37,373 nt of DNA from Pelagophyceae sp. CCMP2097 (taxonomy: Eukaryota > Sar > Pelagophyceae): the NCBI GenBank assembly GCA_026770575.1, contig MU657199.1, positions 226,621 through 263,993 on the forward strand, in the 5' to 3' direction. The notes below the pieces were generated by a model that searched no databases, had not been told where the DNA came from, and saw only the letters and a program-made list of their open reading frames with translations. The position numbers and the translations under genes are program-made. Below are positions 20,805 through 30,726 of this stretch, one piece after another; position 1 is the first letter of the stretch, and every line of letters begins with the position of its first letter.

Positions 20805-21765
20805 TCACAGCAGTAGCTCGTGCGTCTGCTCGGCGTGCTCGGCGGACCGCCATCTCCACCAAGACGCCTCGGGCTTTGCCGCCTCGGGCTTTGCGCTCGG
20901 GTTTTGCGGCGAGCGCACCGAGTCCGTCGAGGCCGCGTCAGAGAACGAGTCGGACGAGACGTGTAAATCAATCCTGGGCGATACGGCGTCGCGTTGGAAG
21001 ATGACGCCCAGAGTGAAAACGTCCTCGACGTCGGCGTCGAACGCGCAGATGGCGGCCATGCTCCGGAGCTCGTCGACGAGCGACCCGTCGCCGCCGCGCA
21101 CGTCGGTCACGTCGACCATCGTCTGCCTGCGTCGAAGCGTCGTGGCACGGGAAAGGCAACGGGTGAAAGGTTCCGGATTCACGTCGTTCCTCTCATCTGG
21201 CCCCTGCGATGCCCCTTTCCACCGTCGTGAGGGTCCTGTCGGCATCTTTGGACGCTGCCTTTTGCATCATGAGCACGCATTTTGCGGCCTGCGCCTTTGC
21301 GCGCGCGCACTCCAGCTTCTTCAATTCCATGTCGCCCTCGAGGAGCGCCACGTACGCGCGCAGCTCGGCGCATTGCCGCCTCAGGCTCGAAGCGACGTCG
21401 TCTGCCGCGTCCGACGGCGGGGCCGGAGACGACGGGTCGCCGTCTTCTTTCAAAGCAGAGTCCCGGGCGCCGTCGGCCGCGCCGCCGTATTCGTCGCTAA
21501 TGCCGCCGCCGCCGCCAATAGCGTAGTCGCCGTGGGCGTCGTCGTCGCGCTGTGCGGCCTCTCTTAAAGCAGCGCCTTCTTTGCGCGCCGCCTCCAAACG
21601 GGCCATGATGGTAGCTGTCGTCAGGTTCTGCTCCTCAAAGACGGCCGCAAACGCGCGCGGGTCCGCCGCGCCGCCGGGAAATCCTTCCGCAGAAAGTGCC
21701 GATGCCATGGTATCGCACGCAGCGAGTGCCGATGCCATGGGATCGACCGCAGCGAGTGGCGCCAT
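20805..21765 (-). CDS. Coiled-coil protein of unknown function
   Basis: Exons on the minus strand: 21765-21223 and 21122-20805, about 286 aa. The 100-nt intron (GTGGAA donor, phase 0) is probable but not unique. I do not recognise the family. The N-terminus has a short tandem duplication (PMASALA.CD / TMASALSAE), then helices (FEEQNLTTATIMARLEAARKEG), a Gly/Asp-rich acidic linker, a coiled coil (LRRQCAELRAYVALLEGDMELKKLECARAKAQ), and a Ser/Pro/Lys tail after TDSVRSPQNPSAK. No membrane helix or signal peptide is seen. It could be a structural or adaptor protein. Confidence 0.5.
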
Positions 21766-22354
21766 GCCGAGCTTGGAGGGGCTATCCGTCTTTGGGCTGC
21801 GCTCGGCACGAGCCCTGCGCCGCTCGGGATCAGAAGTCCGGGGGGCTCGACCCGCGCCTCGGCTACAAGGTACGCTCGCCGGCGCACGCTCGAGGGCCAC
21901 GATGCACCAGAATTCCGAATGAGTCGCCAAAATAAATTTCACTGCCTTGCGACGAGCGTGCAAACGTCCTCGCTGGGCGGCGCTGGGCGGCAGGACGGCA
22001 CCGGCCCTGCAGCTCCCCTGAAATGCACCGTGGCTCCATTCTAGCGATTTTGAGGTTAACATTCAAGTTGTTCGCCTACACTCGGCCCGTTTTCAAAAAG
22101 TTGTTCCGACGTACATTGGCAAGGGCCCTTGTCGAGCGGACGCCGGCGACTCGTGCGCTGTAGAACCCAGGTGGATTCTAAGCACGCCGCACCCCCTTCG
22201 AGTCGCCTCTCGACGGCTCGACGCTCTACTCGCCTCGAGGCGTCCCCAAGGCACGACACCGGATTGCAGGTCCGCCAAGGCCCCCGGACGGCGTCGTTCT
22301 GGGGTCGTGAAAGTTCCTTATCGTCCCCACGGGTCCTCGGGCGTGGGCGGGCGG
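21766..22354. other. Intergenic stretch upstream of the coiled-coil gene, no gene seen
   Basis: 589 bp between the start of the coiled-coil gene and the stop of the histidine kinase gene, both on the minus strand. It should contain the coiled-coil gene's promoter and the kinase 3' end. The frame is open from 21765 up to 22062, but that sequence looks like a leader, not protein. Confidence 0.4.
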
Positions 22355-25013
22355 CTACGCCAGCTGCAGATGTAGGGGCGGCGGCCCCGCAAACCCGGCG
22401 AGCGGCGCGTCTTCTCCCCGCCGTCCGGCAAACCGCGGGTGCGTGCGCACGGCGTCCTCGAGGACTTGGCGAAGTTTGCCCACCGTCATCTTCTTGCCCA
22501 ACGAGCCGTCCGCGCCGGCGTCGCGATAAAGTTCCGCGTCTTCAGGTGAGTCGTTCGCAGAAACTATAAAGATCACTCGAGGCACGTTGCCCTCTTCCGC
22601 ATCCAGAGCGCGGCACTCGCGGCACAAGTCCACGCCGGTCTTGGTGTGGTGCACCGGTGCAAAGTTGAAATCGAGGAATAAAAAGTCCACATCACCCTCG
22701 ACGACCATCCTCGTGAAGTCGTCAATCGACTCGCGCGTCTCGCCCGCGAGGCCCGGCTCCCTGGAAGTGACCTTTCTCGCGAGCCGCGCAAAGGTCTTTC
22801 TAAAAGTGGCAGAGTCGTCTGCCATTGCGACTTTTAACCAAGCTAAATCCACGGGCGCTGGTAAGGCAGGCACAGCGACAGGGAGCACGGCCGCGACGTC
22901 TGGCAGAGTGAGCTTAGCCAAAACACAGTCGTTCAGTAAAAAGAGCTTTACAGTCCCACCGAGAGCGGAAGCTGCTGCGGCGGCCATGGGGAAGCCGTCG
23001 CCGGAAGAGAGCTCAGCAGCGTGCTCGTGCGCCCGAGCGCCTTCTCTTAAAGCAATCTCGTTCAAAGTATCCTCGCCCATCTCCAGCAACGTTGCGTGCT
23101 CCGGCCCGGCCCAGTTCCGGAGTTCCAAAGAGAGTCTGACCCTTGTCGAGCCTTCGTCCAACGGTTCCACTCTAAGAGATAAAGCCGGCGGCCTCGAAGC
23201 GTCGCCGTACTTGAAAGCGTTGGAGAGCATGTTATCCAAGATGATGTTGAAGAGAATGCCGTCTAGACGGAGAGTTGTTCTGTGTGCGGCCAAACCGGAA
23301 ACGTCCGAAATGTCAAAGGGTGAATTTGCGGCCACGTGTCTTTGCCACCTCAGCCCAACAAGCTGCGAAGGGTCCGCGGCGCCCCAGGAAGGCGTGTACC
23401 GGCCCGTCGAGAGACGCATTAACGCGGCTTTGTTGTTCAGCACTTCGGTGATCTCCTCGATTTGGACTTGTAAAGACTGCTCCGCGCACGTCTGTCCCAG
23501 TATGATGATGCGGTTTTTGAGTTCGTGGTTCAGGTAGCGCTCCGTCTTTTTGGACATGGCGAAGCCGTATTGGATACGTTCTTCGATCCTCTGCTTCTGC
23601 GCGGCCATTTCCCGGAGCTCTTCATCTTCCAGCCTTCGTTGCCGTAAAGCGTCGACCTCTAAACGTCGAAGTACAAGGAGCATGAAGAAGATTGCGGCCG
23701 GGGAAATTGCGGCCCCGAAATAGAGCCAGAACATGTGACGACTGATATTGTGTCCGCACTCCAAATCCAAGTCCAAAACCGCCTCGTGCGTATGAGTATG
23801 ATGGTCATAAACTTGAGCCGTCTTGATCACGTGGCCCGTCGCGCCGCCGATGACTCGGAGGTTCTCCGGGAAGACGTTTAACCACTTGTCGCCGAACAAT
23901 GTGAAAGAGACGTACCCTAACACGGGAGCGGGACTGCCATCTAAAACGGGCGGTTCCGCGGGCGGCCCTCTTTCGTCTCGAGTCTGGTGCTTCGTCGAAG
24001 AAGCAGCGGTGCGCGGGTCCGTCGCGCACTTTCCGTGCACATAACATCTCTCATCATACACCGGGATGATCACCGTCAGAGTGAAATCGGCGTACGGTTC
24101 ACCATTCGCCAAGTAAGCGGGAAAGGCGACTAAACTTCGTTCTTCGAAGAACCTCTGCTGTAAAGCTTTTGGAAAAGTATTCTCATAACGCCACCGGGCG
24201 TCGGTTCCAAGGATTTGGTCCACTAAATCAGTTCTTACCGCATCTCCGACGTCCCCCGTCGTCCAGACGAACGTGACCGGGTTGTACGACGGTCTTCGCG
24301 GCGCGGGGACGGCGTTGAAGACTCTTAAAGAGGGCATTGCATTTGCTTCTGATTCGTCGGTGATGACGAGAGGTGCCGTTTTGTTATACTGATCCGCCGC
24401 ATAAGCCTCGTAAACGGCTCTATCGGCGTCCAAGACCGTCGGGTACCACACCACCAAAGGCGGCGTCTGGTCGAATTCCCGGGCCATTCTTTTTAAACGT
24501 TCTAATTGTAATGCTCTCGAGAGCATGCCTGGTACTAAAAACGGCATGACCGTTTCCGCCACCGACCTTTCGCGCACCATGAGCCAGCCCAGCGTCGAAG
24601 CCTCCACGGCGAGGCGCTTGCCCCACTCGGAGATGACATCCGACGCCTGCGCGGGTTTTGCCGTTCACGCGGGGATACGGCCAAACGCGCAAGTTTGGAT
24701 GTCCGGCCGTCTATTGCAAATGCCCCCGGGGAATGGCGTGGACTCCCCCGTCCTCCGGGAAAGGACTCACGTCTCGGCAGGCCGCCCTTTGCCTCTCCAG
24801 CTTGTTGCGCTCGTCTTGGAGTTCTTGAAGGATGCCGATGACCGAAGCCACGAGCACCCATGAGCTAAAGACCAAGCCCAGCGCTATGGGCACGCGCCAG
24901 CGCGGCCTCGTCGACGTGGCGAGCCACTTTGCTGAAGAGCACGGCATCTCCGCCACCTTGACCACAACACTCATCTCCGGGGTGGATCGCAAGGAGGTCG
25001 CCGCTTTTGTCAT
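22355..25013 (-). CDS. CHASE-domain hybrid histidine kinase
   Basis: Exons on the minus strand: 25013-24771 and 24646-22355, about 844 aa. The 124-nt intron has a GTGAGT donor and is phase 0. An N-terminal helix (ALGLVFSSWVLVASVIGIL) and a second at about residue 400 (WLYFGAAISPAAIFFMLLVL) bracket an outside sensor domain with CHASE features (VVWYPTVLDADRAVYEAYA, NPVTFVWTTGD, LTVIIPVYD). The cytosolic part has an H-box YLNHELKNRIIILG (phospho-acceptor His), N-box LDNMLSNAFKYG, a degenerate G-box (SSGDGFPMA) and a C-terminal receiver domain: MADDS, phospho-acceptor Asp in FLFLDFNFA, IVSAND and GKKMT. It senses an external ligand and relays phosphate His to Asp. The ligand is unknown. CHASE proteins include cytokinin receptors, but that specificity cannot be read here. 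Start alternatives are 25013 and 24974. Confidence 0.85.
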
Positions 25014-26488
25014 CAGAAAATTTAGGAAAGTTTAGCCTACTTTTGCCGCAAGCCTGCTGTTCAACCCTTCAACTGCCTCTCTCCCCGACGGAATCCATTC
25101 AGTTATAACTCTTTTGGTTTCTTTTCCGATCTCTCGAAAGATTCATACTTTAACTTCAAAGATTCACACTCTATTCAAAGATTGGAAAGTTTAAAAGTGT
25201 AAAGGAAAAGATGTTTAACATATCCCGAATCTTGAACTTCAAGGATCAGCGGAAACCATCGCGAGTGGGCGTCGCCGGTAGTGCGGAGCGGACGGAGACC
25301 CGCGCTCCGCCGCGAAGTACGCAGCGGTGCGAGCCGGGCGGCCAGTGTCACTCCTCCAATAAATGCGACGCACTCCTTCTCCAAGGCGGCTCGCCGGCTG
25401 AAACGAGATGGCGTAATGTGCATCCAAGCCTCGACTGCTCTTGAGCGGCCCTCGGATAGAATGAGATGCTACGGACCAAAGTTCGAGGTTCCTTCTATGA
25501 GGATGCCGCTGTCGACCCCAAAGGACGGACGCACAGACGCGGGGCTTGGGCTGACAATGGCGCACAATGACAATCTGCGACGAAATGGGATCGACGCGGG
25601 AAACCCGGCGTGTAGGCGGTCGGGATGCCCCCAGCCGTTCCAACAGAAAGGAGAGGCCCCGGCGCGCTGCGTGGCGGCGACGCGGACCGGCGCGCATGGC
25701 CCCGTCTCGCTTCGCTTCCAGTCAAATGACCAGTCAAAGCTTCGGACTAAAGTGGCTGCCGCAAGAGCATGCGAGTCTCCGAGTCTCCGCGTCCAGCAAC
25801 GCCCAGCGTCGAGAGCGCGACGCAAAGATGGGCGCGCTGCGGGTGCCGTGAGTCGGTCGGATACACTTTGGACGGGCGAGGCGTGGTGACTGCTCGGACT
25901 AGACGGCGGTGGCTGTTCGGAGTGAGAGCCGTGATCGGACGAATTTGGGCCTTTGCGCCTTGCAGGCCTTTGCGCCTTGCAGAGAGCTCGCAACGCCCGG
26001 TCGACGTGATCGAGCTGCGTGCAAGCTGCGTGCAAGAGCCGAATGCCACTCTGCCGGGGCCAGGGGAGGCCGCACGCCCTGTCCTTGGCGCAACGGCCGG
26101 ATTTCGACATCCACTCCTCTTAAAACCTCGAGGCCCGGGAGAGAGCCGCGATGCGCCACCGTGGTCCTGCGACTTTGGAAGCATGCGTCGGAGCGCCCCA
26201 CCCGCACAATGCCCCGAAGTCTGTCTCTCCTTCTCGAAAGCCACCCTGTTGCCCGACGAGCCACCCTGCGTCGGGTCGGCAACCCCCGTCGCGAGGCAAG
26301 CGCAGTCGCGCGCGGCAGCAGAGGCGAGTATCGCCACCCGGCGGTCGGCAAATGTCCTTACTGATGTGTCTTACGAGATCCCGGAAGGCTGCAGCGGCCC
26401 GGGGCCGCGCCGCTCCCGAGACGGCGTCGCTCGCCGGCGGCGCCCGGCCTCGTCGTTTGCCGCGGCCGTCGCCTTTGCGGCGTCGCGG
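25014..26488. other. 1.5-kb gene-poor region with small tandem repeats
   Basis: No protein I can recognise. The part up to about 25220 is AT-rich and should hold the histidine kinase promoter. Beyond it the DNA is GC-rich with long open frames of random-looking composition. Two short tandem repeats are visible: GCCTTTGCGCCTTGCAG twice at about 25949-25981, and GCTGCGTGCAA twice at about 26012-26035. Since introns in this window often hold such repeats, unrecognised exons could be hidden here. Confidence 0.4.
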
Positions 26489-27777
26489 TTACAAATCTGA
26501 CGCGGGCGAGGCGAGCGCCGTGGCCACGCAGAGCACCAGCGGCGCCGTCAAGATGGCCAGCCAGGCCCCGCCGCCGCGCCAGTCCGACGGGCGCACGACG
26601 CCCAGCAGCCTGCGGGATGGCGGTGATTGCCTCTGACGCGGATCAAGCCTCTGACGCGGAGTGAGCCTCTGCTCGTGAATCAAGCCTCTGCCCTTCTTTC
26701 CGGTTTGCATGGACGCGGCGTTGTCACGTGAGCAGCCAGGCGTAGGCGAAGGCGACTCCAGCGACGGGCGCGTAGAACTTGCAAACCCACTCCCCAGCAT
26801 CTCGCGGCCGCGCCAGCACCAACCCACCCATGCGCTGCGCCGGCGCCGCGCGCGCCGGCGACGAAATCATCGGTGAAGCGAGGTCCTCGGGCGCCGGCTG
26901 TGCGGGAAGCGTGGGGAAGCGTGATCAACGCCGTGGGAAGCGTGATCAACGCTACGGGCAACGCACGGGCGGCGACTCGACTCCCAGCTCGTCAAACGCG
27001 CTCTCGCTCTTGAACTCGCCGTGCTGCAGGAACGTAAACACAAACGGCGCGTAGACGTCGCCTAGCAGACCGTTTCGCGAGCCGCCCGAAGGCGCGAACA
27101 GACGCGGTCACGCACCCAGTCGCAGCAGCATTTCAAAGTACTCCTCGAACCCGGAGCGCCGCCGCTCCTTGGTGAACTCGGCCGTCGTGCTCCTAAAACC
27201 ACGGGCTGAAGAGCGCCGCTCGCGGGGCGCCTCTCCCGGGAGCCATGCGAGCGTCCCGAAGAGCTCTCCTCGACGCGGCTTTGCGACATCCAAGATTTGT
27301 GCGGGAAGTTGAACAGTTCGATAGCGTGGTGCGGCGCGGCCTTGAGGAGCGTGTTGTGGAAGTTCAAGACCTACGCGCGAAGATGCGACACTGGAACGGC
27401 CCCTCCGCGCGGATGCACCAACGAAACGCACATCTGAGTAGCGCTTCGAGACCTTGTGCACTTTCCCAGACGCGTACAGCACTTCAAACGGGTACCTATC
27501 GGTGATGCGGAGGATGCAATACGATGCGGTGAGAGTGTATTTCGCCGTCGAGGAGACGCGCGTCGCGGGTGCCCCACGACGCGCGTCTACTCACAGCGTG
27601 ATGGGCACGCCGCTCCGGTTGACGTCAATGTCCAGATACACCGGCACGCGCACGCGCGTCTAAAGGGTCAGGGTGACGACCGACGGGGCTTGGAGCGGCG
27701 CCGGGGAATGGTCCCCTCGCTTCAAGACGCGTTTTCCGTCCGACACACAAACGCACAATAGTAGTCTGCGACGTCAT
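26489..27777 (-). CDS. PX-domain protein with two C-terminal membrane helices
   Basis: Eight exons on the minus strand: 27777-27757, 27659-27595, 27495-27432, 27370-27275, 27176-27116, 27061-26967, 26897-26728 and 26609-26489, 230 aa. Every junction keeps phase, and four of seven donors are GTGCGT. Once spliced, a PX domain appears: VPVYLDIDVNRSGVPITL, YPFEVLYASGKVHKVSKRYSD, FHNTLLKAAPHHAIELF, FPHKSWMSQSR and FTKERRRSGFEEYFEMLLRL. It includes the RYSD basic motif, the Pro-rich loop and the ERRR helix that contact phosphatidylinositol 3-phosphate. After an Asp/Glu linker and a Pro/Ala-rich stretch come two helices, VCKFYAPVAGVAFAYAWLL and AWLAILTAPLVLCVATALA. It is likely an endosome or vacuole membrane protein that reads phosphoinositides. 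Introns 26898-26966 and 26610-26727 hold tandem repeats. Confidence 0.85.
26629..26690. repeat. Three imperfect ~20-nt repeats in the last PX-gene intron
   Basis: The core CCTCTGACGCGGA or variants (CCTCTGCTCGTGAATCAAG) occurs three times, linked by ATCAAG. The copies occupy about half of the 118-nt intron 26610-26727. Confidence 0.7.
26912..26956. repeat. 22-nt tandem repeat in PX-gene intron 6
   Basis: GGGAAGCGTGATCAACGC occurs twice, 22 bp apart, next to the acceptor of the 69-nt intron 26898-26966. A third partial copy (GGGAAGCGTGGGG) adjoins it. Confidence 0.8.
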
Positions 27778-28004
27778 CGCGCCGCCGTTGGGGCCGCGTC
27801 GCGGCGGCGGCGCGAGGGTGCGCTCGCCTCGTCGGCCGGCGGCCTCGTCGCACCCTCACAAACGAGACGCGTCTGTTCAGGACGACGCCGCGTCATCTCA
27901 CTCTCTCCTTTATACTCTCTTGGACGTCGACTGGGCCAGTTTTTTTTAAAAAGGCCAGGGAGTTCGAAGGGAGCACTGCTTGAAGGTACGATACATTTTA
28001 TAAA
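27778..28004. promoter_or_regulatory. 5' region of the PX gene
   Basis: 227 bp between the PX start and the stop of the next minus-strand gene. It is GC-rich near the start, with a T-run (about 27940-27950) and an AT-rich patch at 27990-28020. No defined motif is placed. Confidence 0.3.
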
Positions 28005-28470
28005 TCAGAGATTTATAAAGCCGTTCCGGCACTGACGTGCAGACAAGTACTTTGCCACTTTTTGCTCGTGGGACATAGGGATCTTGGCGCCCGACTCGGA
28101 TGGGGCCCGGGCCGGCGGCGGCGGGCCCGGAGGGTCCCTGGCTATGACGCTGTAGAAGGACGCGCTCGCCGGGCGCGTGTAGCGATTTTTATCGGCGGTT
28201 TGGGGCCCCGGCCGGCCTTGGTGGCACCCGCGCGGGTCGTTCCGAGCCCTGCAACTGCGGCGCTTCGGCCAGTGGGGTCGCGCATGGCCCATCCCGAGGC
28301 CCGGGCGAGCTCACAGGGTTAAAGACGCGCGGGCAAAAACGACGGTGCCGTACTGATGCCGCGGCGTCGCGCTCGCCCAGACGTCGTCCAGCGCCATGGG
28401 AGACTGGCCGCGACCCTCGCAAACGACGAAGAAGGCCTGCCCGTCGTAGAACACTTTAGAACACTAAGTT
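28005..28470 (-). CDS. Unrecognised gene, 3' exons only
   Basis: Two minus-strand exons look real. One runs from about 28468 to 28315 and reads FYDGQAFFVVCEGRGQ...DDVWASATPRHQYGTVVFARASL. The last runs 28248-28005 and ends SARQCRNGFINL. The 66-nt intron between them (GTGAGC donor, phase 2) joins in frame. A possible upstream piece (FANAKREFNSELFRAF, about 28500-28560) has protein-like composition, but I could not splice it in. I do not recognise the family and the start is not placed. The C-terminal half is basic and Pro-rich. Coding status rests on composition and one good junction only. Confidence 0.4.
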
Positions 28471-28816
28471 TCGCGGCGTCGAAAAAGTTTCGGGTGGCCG
28501 GGAGCACTTTAAAAAAAGGCCCGGAACAACTCAGAGTTGAACTCTCTTTTGGCGTTGGCGAATGATGACTGTATCGCGCGCGTAGCACGAATACGCGGCC
28601 GTCTGCGAGTGAGCGAGTGTCGTCACGTCCTCGGGCGGGAGCAGACCGGGTCGCACACCACAAATCCCGACCACACAGAGGTACCCCGTCGACGTGTCAC
28701 ACTTTGTTGGAGCGAGGCTCGGAAGAAGCGTCCCCCGGGGTCCCCGCGCCGCCCACTTTTCGCGCTGCCGGGATGCATTATAACGTGGCGGCCTCGAGGC
28801 CGCGGGGCTTCAAGTT
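28471..28816. other. Unresolved stretch: 5' part of the unrecognised gene and FkbM 3' flank
   Basis: It probably holds upstream exons of the 28005-28470 gene and the 3' flank of the next gene. No domain, RNA or repeat was recognised beyond a small tandem (GTGTTCTAAA/GTGTTCTAC) at about 28448-28468. Confidence 0.3.
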
Positions 28817-30371
28817 TTAGAGGTCTGCGAAGCGTTCGAGTCTTTTCGGCGGCCATGCTCCGCCCCACCACGTCCCGTCTTCGACGCCGGCGCACTCTTT
28901 CGCGAGCTTTTGGGCGTGGCCAAAGCCGCGGAGGTCTTGGATGTCGTCCGCAGAGTCGAGGAAGAGGTCCGGGGCGGGCATCTGGCGCGCGACGCGCGCG
29001 TGGATGAAAATCTGGTCCATTTTGAAGCGCAGTGGCACGAGGACGTATCCCGACTCGAGGAGGCGCTGCGCCGTCTCGCAGGGCGTCCACTCGATGGAGA
29101 TGACGTCGACTTTTGTTTTCGTGAGGTCGAGCCCGGCAAACGCCTTGGCCTCGCAGCCCTCGCAGTCGGCGGACAAGTAGTCGACGTGTTTGAGGTCGAA
29201 GCGGTCGAGGACCTGCTGCAGCGCCATCGTGCGGACCTCGCGGTCCTCGGCCGTGGCCTGGTACTTTTGGCTGTCGTACTCTTTTTTTAAGTCCTTGAGG
29301 TTCACCTTGCTGCTCGTGATATCAAAGACGTTCCAGTAGACCTTGTCGCCGGCCCGGTCGTTGAGCGCCGCCCAGACGCAGGCGCCGCCGACGCCGCCGG
29401 CGCGGCAGTTGCGGCCCTCGCGCATTCCGTGCATGTAGTCGCGGCCCGCCTCGATCAAGACGCCCGACCAGCCGAAGCTGCGCTCGAAGACCAGCGTGTT
29501 CGACTGGAAGAAGCCGTCGCACCCGCCAAACTCGACAAAGACGCCCGGCGACGCCGAAAGAGAAGTGTGCGCGAAGACGCTTCTAGCCAGCCACCGCGCC
29601 TGGCCGTCGCTCGCATCCGCAAACTCGGCCGCCAGCTTGAAACGCCCATCGGCGTCGCGCCGCACGGCGCTGCGCAGCTGGGCCGCGTCCGACCAGCGCG
29701 TCGCCCGCCGGCCGCCGCCGAAGATGGCAGTACGCGCGCCGTCGCCCATCGAGAGCCGGCCGGACGCCACGCGCCGCCGCGCGCCGTCCGCTGTGGCCGA
29801 GGGCGTGAACGTGGGCGCTGCCGTTTCCCCCTCCCCCGGCGTCGGCGCCAGCGTCGGCACCGGCGTCGGATACTTCGTGGGCGCGGGAGTGCACGTCGCC
29901 TTGCACCAGACTGCGTCTGCACCACAGGCTCTGGTGTTGGTCGTGCACGCCTTCTTGCTCTTCGCGCACTTGCTCCCTGCCTTGGCTGGGTTGTCGCAGG
30001 ACGGGCAGACGTCGACGGTGCCCCATAAGGTCGAGCTGTCGCTGTACCTGCGCGCCGCAACTCCAGACGACGACAGACGACGCAGGCACAAAAAATTGGA
30101 CGCACAAGCAGCAGAACGGCTCAGTGTTGCAAGTCGTCGGGCTGGCCGTCGGCGTGTCCGCCCTCTTCCCGCACTTCTTAAAAAAACGCTGGAGCCGATC
30201 CTGGAAGTCGGCAGCCATCTGCTTGCACTGCTCCTTGTGCCCACGCTCCTTCCAGTCGATTACCTGGCATGCCTTGGAGCAGTAGTGCCGCGACTTGCAG
30301 AGCGTGCAGTGCTTGCCGCCCGGCGCGGCGCAGACGCAGCACGGCTTGGGCGCCGCCGGGGGAGCGTCCAT
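28817..30371 (-). CDS. MYND finger + Cys-rich region + FkbM-type methyltransferase
   Basis: Exons on the minus strand: 30371-30106 and 30047-28817, 498 aa. The 58-nt intron (GTGCGT, phase 2) joins exactly. Residues about 11-49 are a complete MYND zinc finger (CxxC, CTLC, YCSKAC, GHKEQC). A Cys-rich segment follows (CNTEPFCC, CPSCDNP, CAKSKKAC, CGADAVWCKATC), then a PTPVPTLAPTP linker like those of secreted stramenopile proteins. From about residue 245 comes an FkbM-family SAM-dependent methyltransferase: VFVEFGGCDG (SAM-binding loop), GVLIEAGRDY, and VDYLSADCEGCEAKAF with IEWTP. FkbM enzymes usually O-methylate sugars or small molecules. A cytosolic-type MYND next to an extracellular-type linker is an odd mix. 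The frame is continuous, so a fusion is supported, though a missed first exon or start cannot be ruled out. Confidence 0.75.
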
Positions 30372-30726
30372 ACCTGTGGGTGCGTGCTTAAAATCCACCC
30401 CAGGGGGGTAAGGAAACCACTTGATCCAAGAGGACAGAACTGGGGGGTTGGTGCGGCTGGCAATCACGAGGCCTCACTCACGAAGAGCCGAGGCTGCGCG
30501 GCGGTGCCTCGACGAGCGCGGCGCACGCGTCGTTCGAAGAGGGCGGAGGCCGCCTCCGAGTTCGAACCGAGGCGCGCCGGCGGAAGACCTGAGGATTTGA
30601 TTGGCGGGACTTCGAGGTCGGCTCTTTGGCGATATCAGCGCCGGGGTTTCCAAGTTGCGGCGAAGGGCAGCCTCGCGCCCCGCGCCGCCCGCCGCTTCGG
30701 CGCGTTCGCCGCCCGTTGGCGGCGGC
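30372..30726. promoter_or_regulatory. Divergent promoter region (MYND-FkbM / RPC34)
   Basis: 355 bp between two start codons. It holds the inverted repeat CCTCCGAGTTCGAACCGAGG at about 30552-30571. No TATA box is evident. The frame upstream of 30727 is open to 30601, but the residues are Arg/Ala-rich and not part of the known family. Confidence 0.4.

Noticed and set aside
20047..20862. Long minus-strand open frame over the CRM-like gene
   Set aside because: The translation is low-complexity Ser/Arg/Ala. The plus strand has the leader and CRM-like pattern.
25200..26480. Prokaryotic operon or integrated virus in the gene-poor region
   Set aside because: No ribosome-binding sites, viral hallmark genes, terminal repeats or attachment sites were visible.
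25747..26500. Open frames of about 200-240 codons on both strands
   Set aside because: Composition is random-like, no domain appears, and frames on both strands are equally open, as expected from GC-rich DNA.
30545..30575. GTTCGAAC-centred hairpin as a tRNA remnant
   Set aside because: It is a simple inverted repeat in a divergent promoter. No cloverleaf could be built around it.
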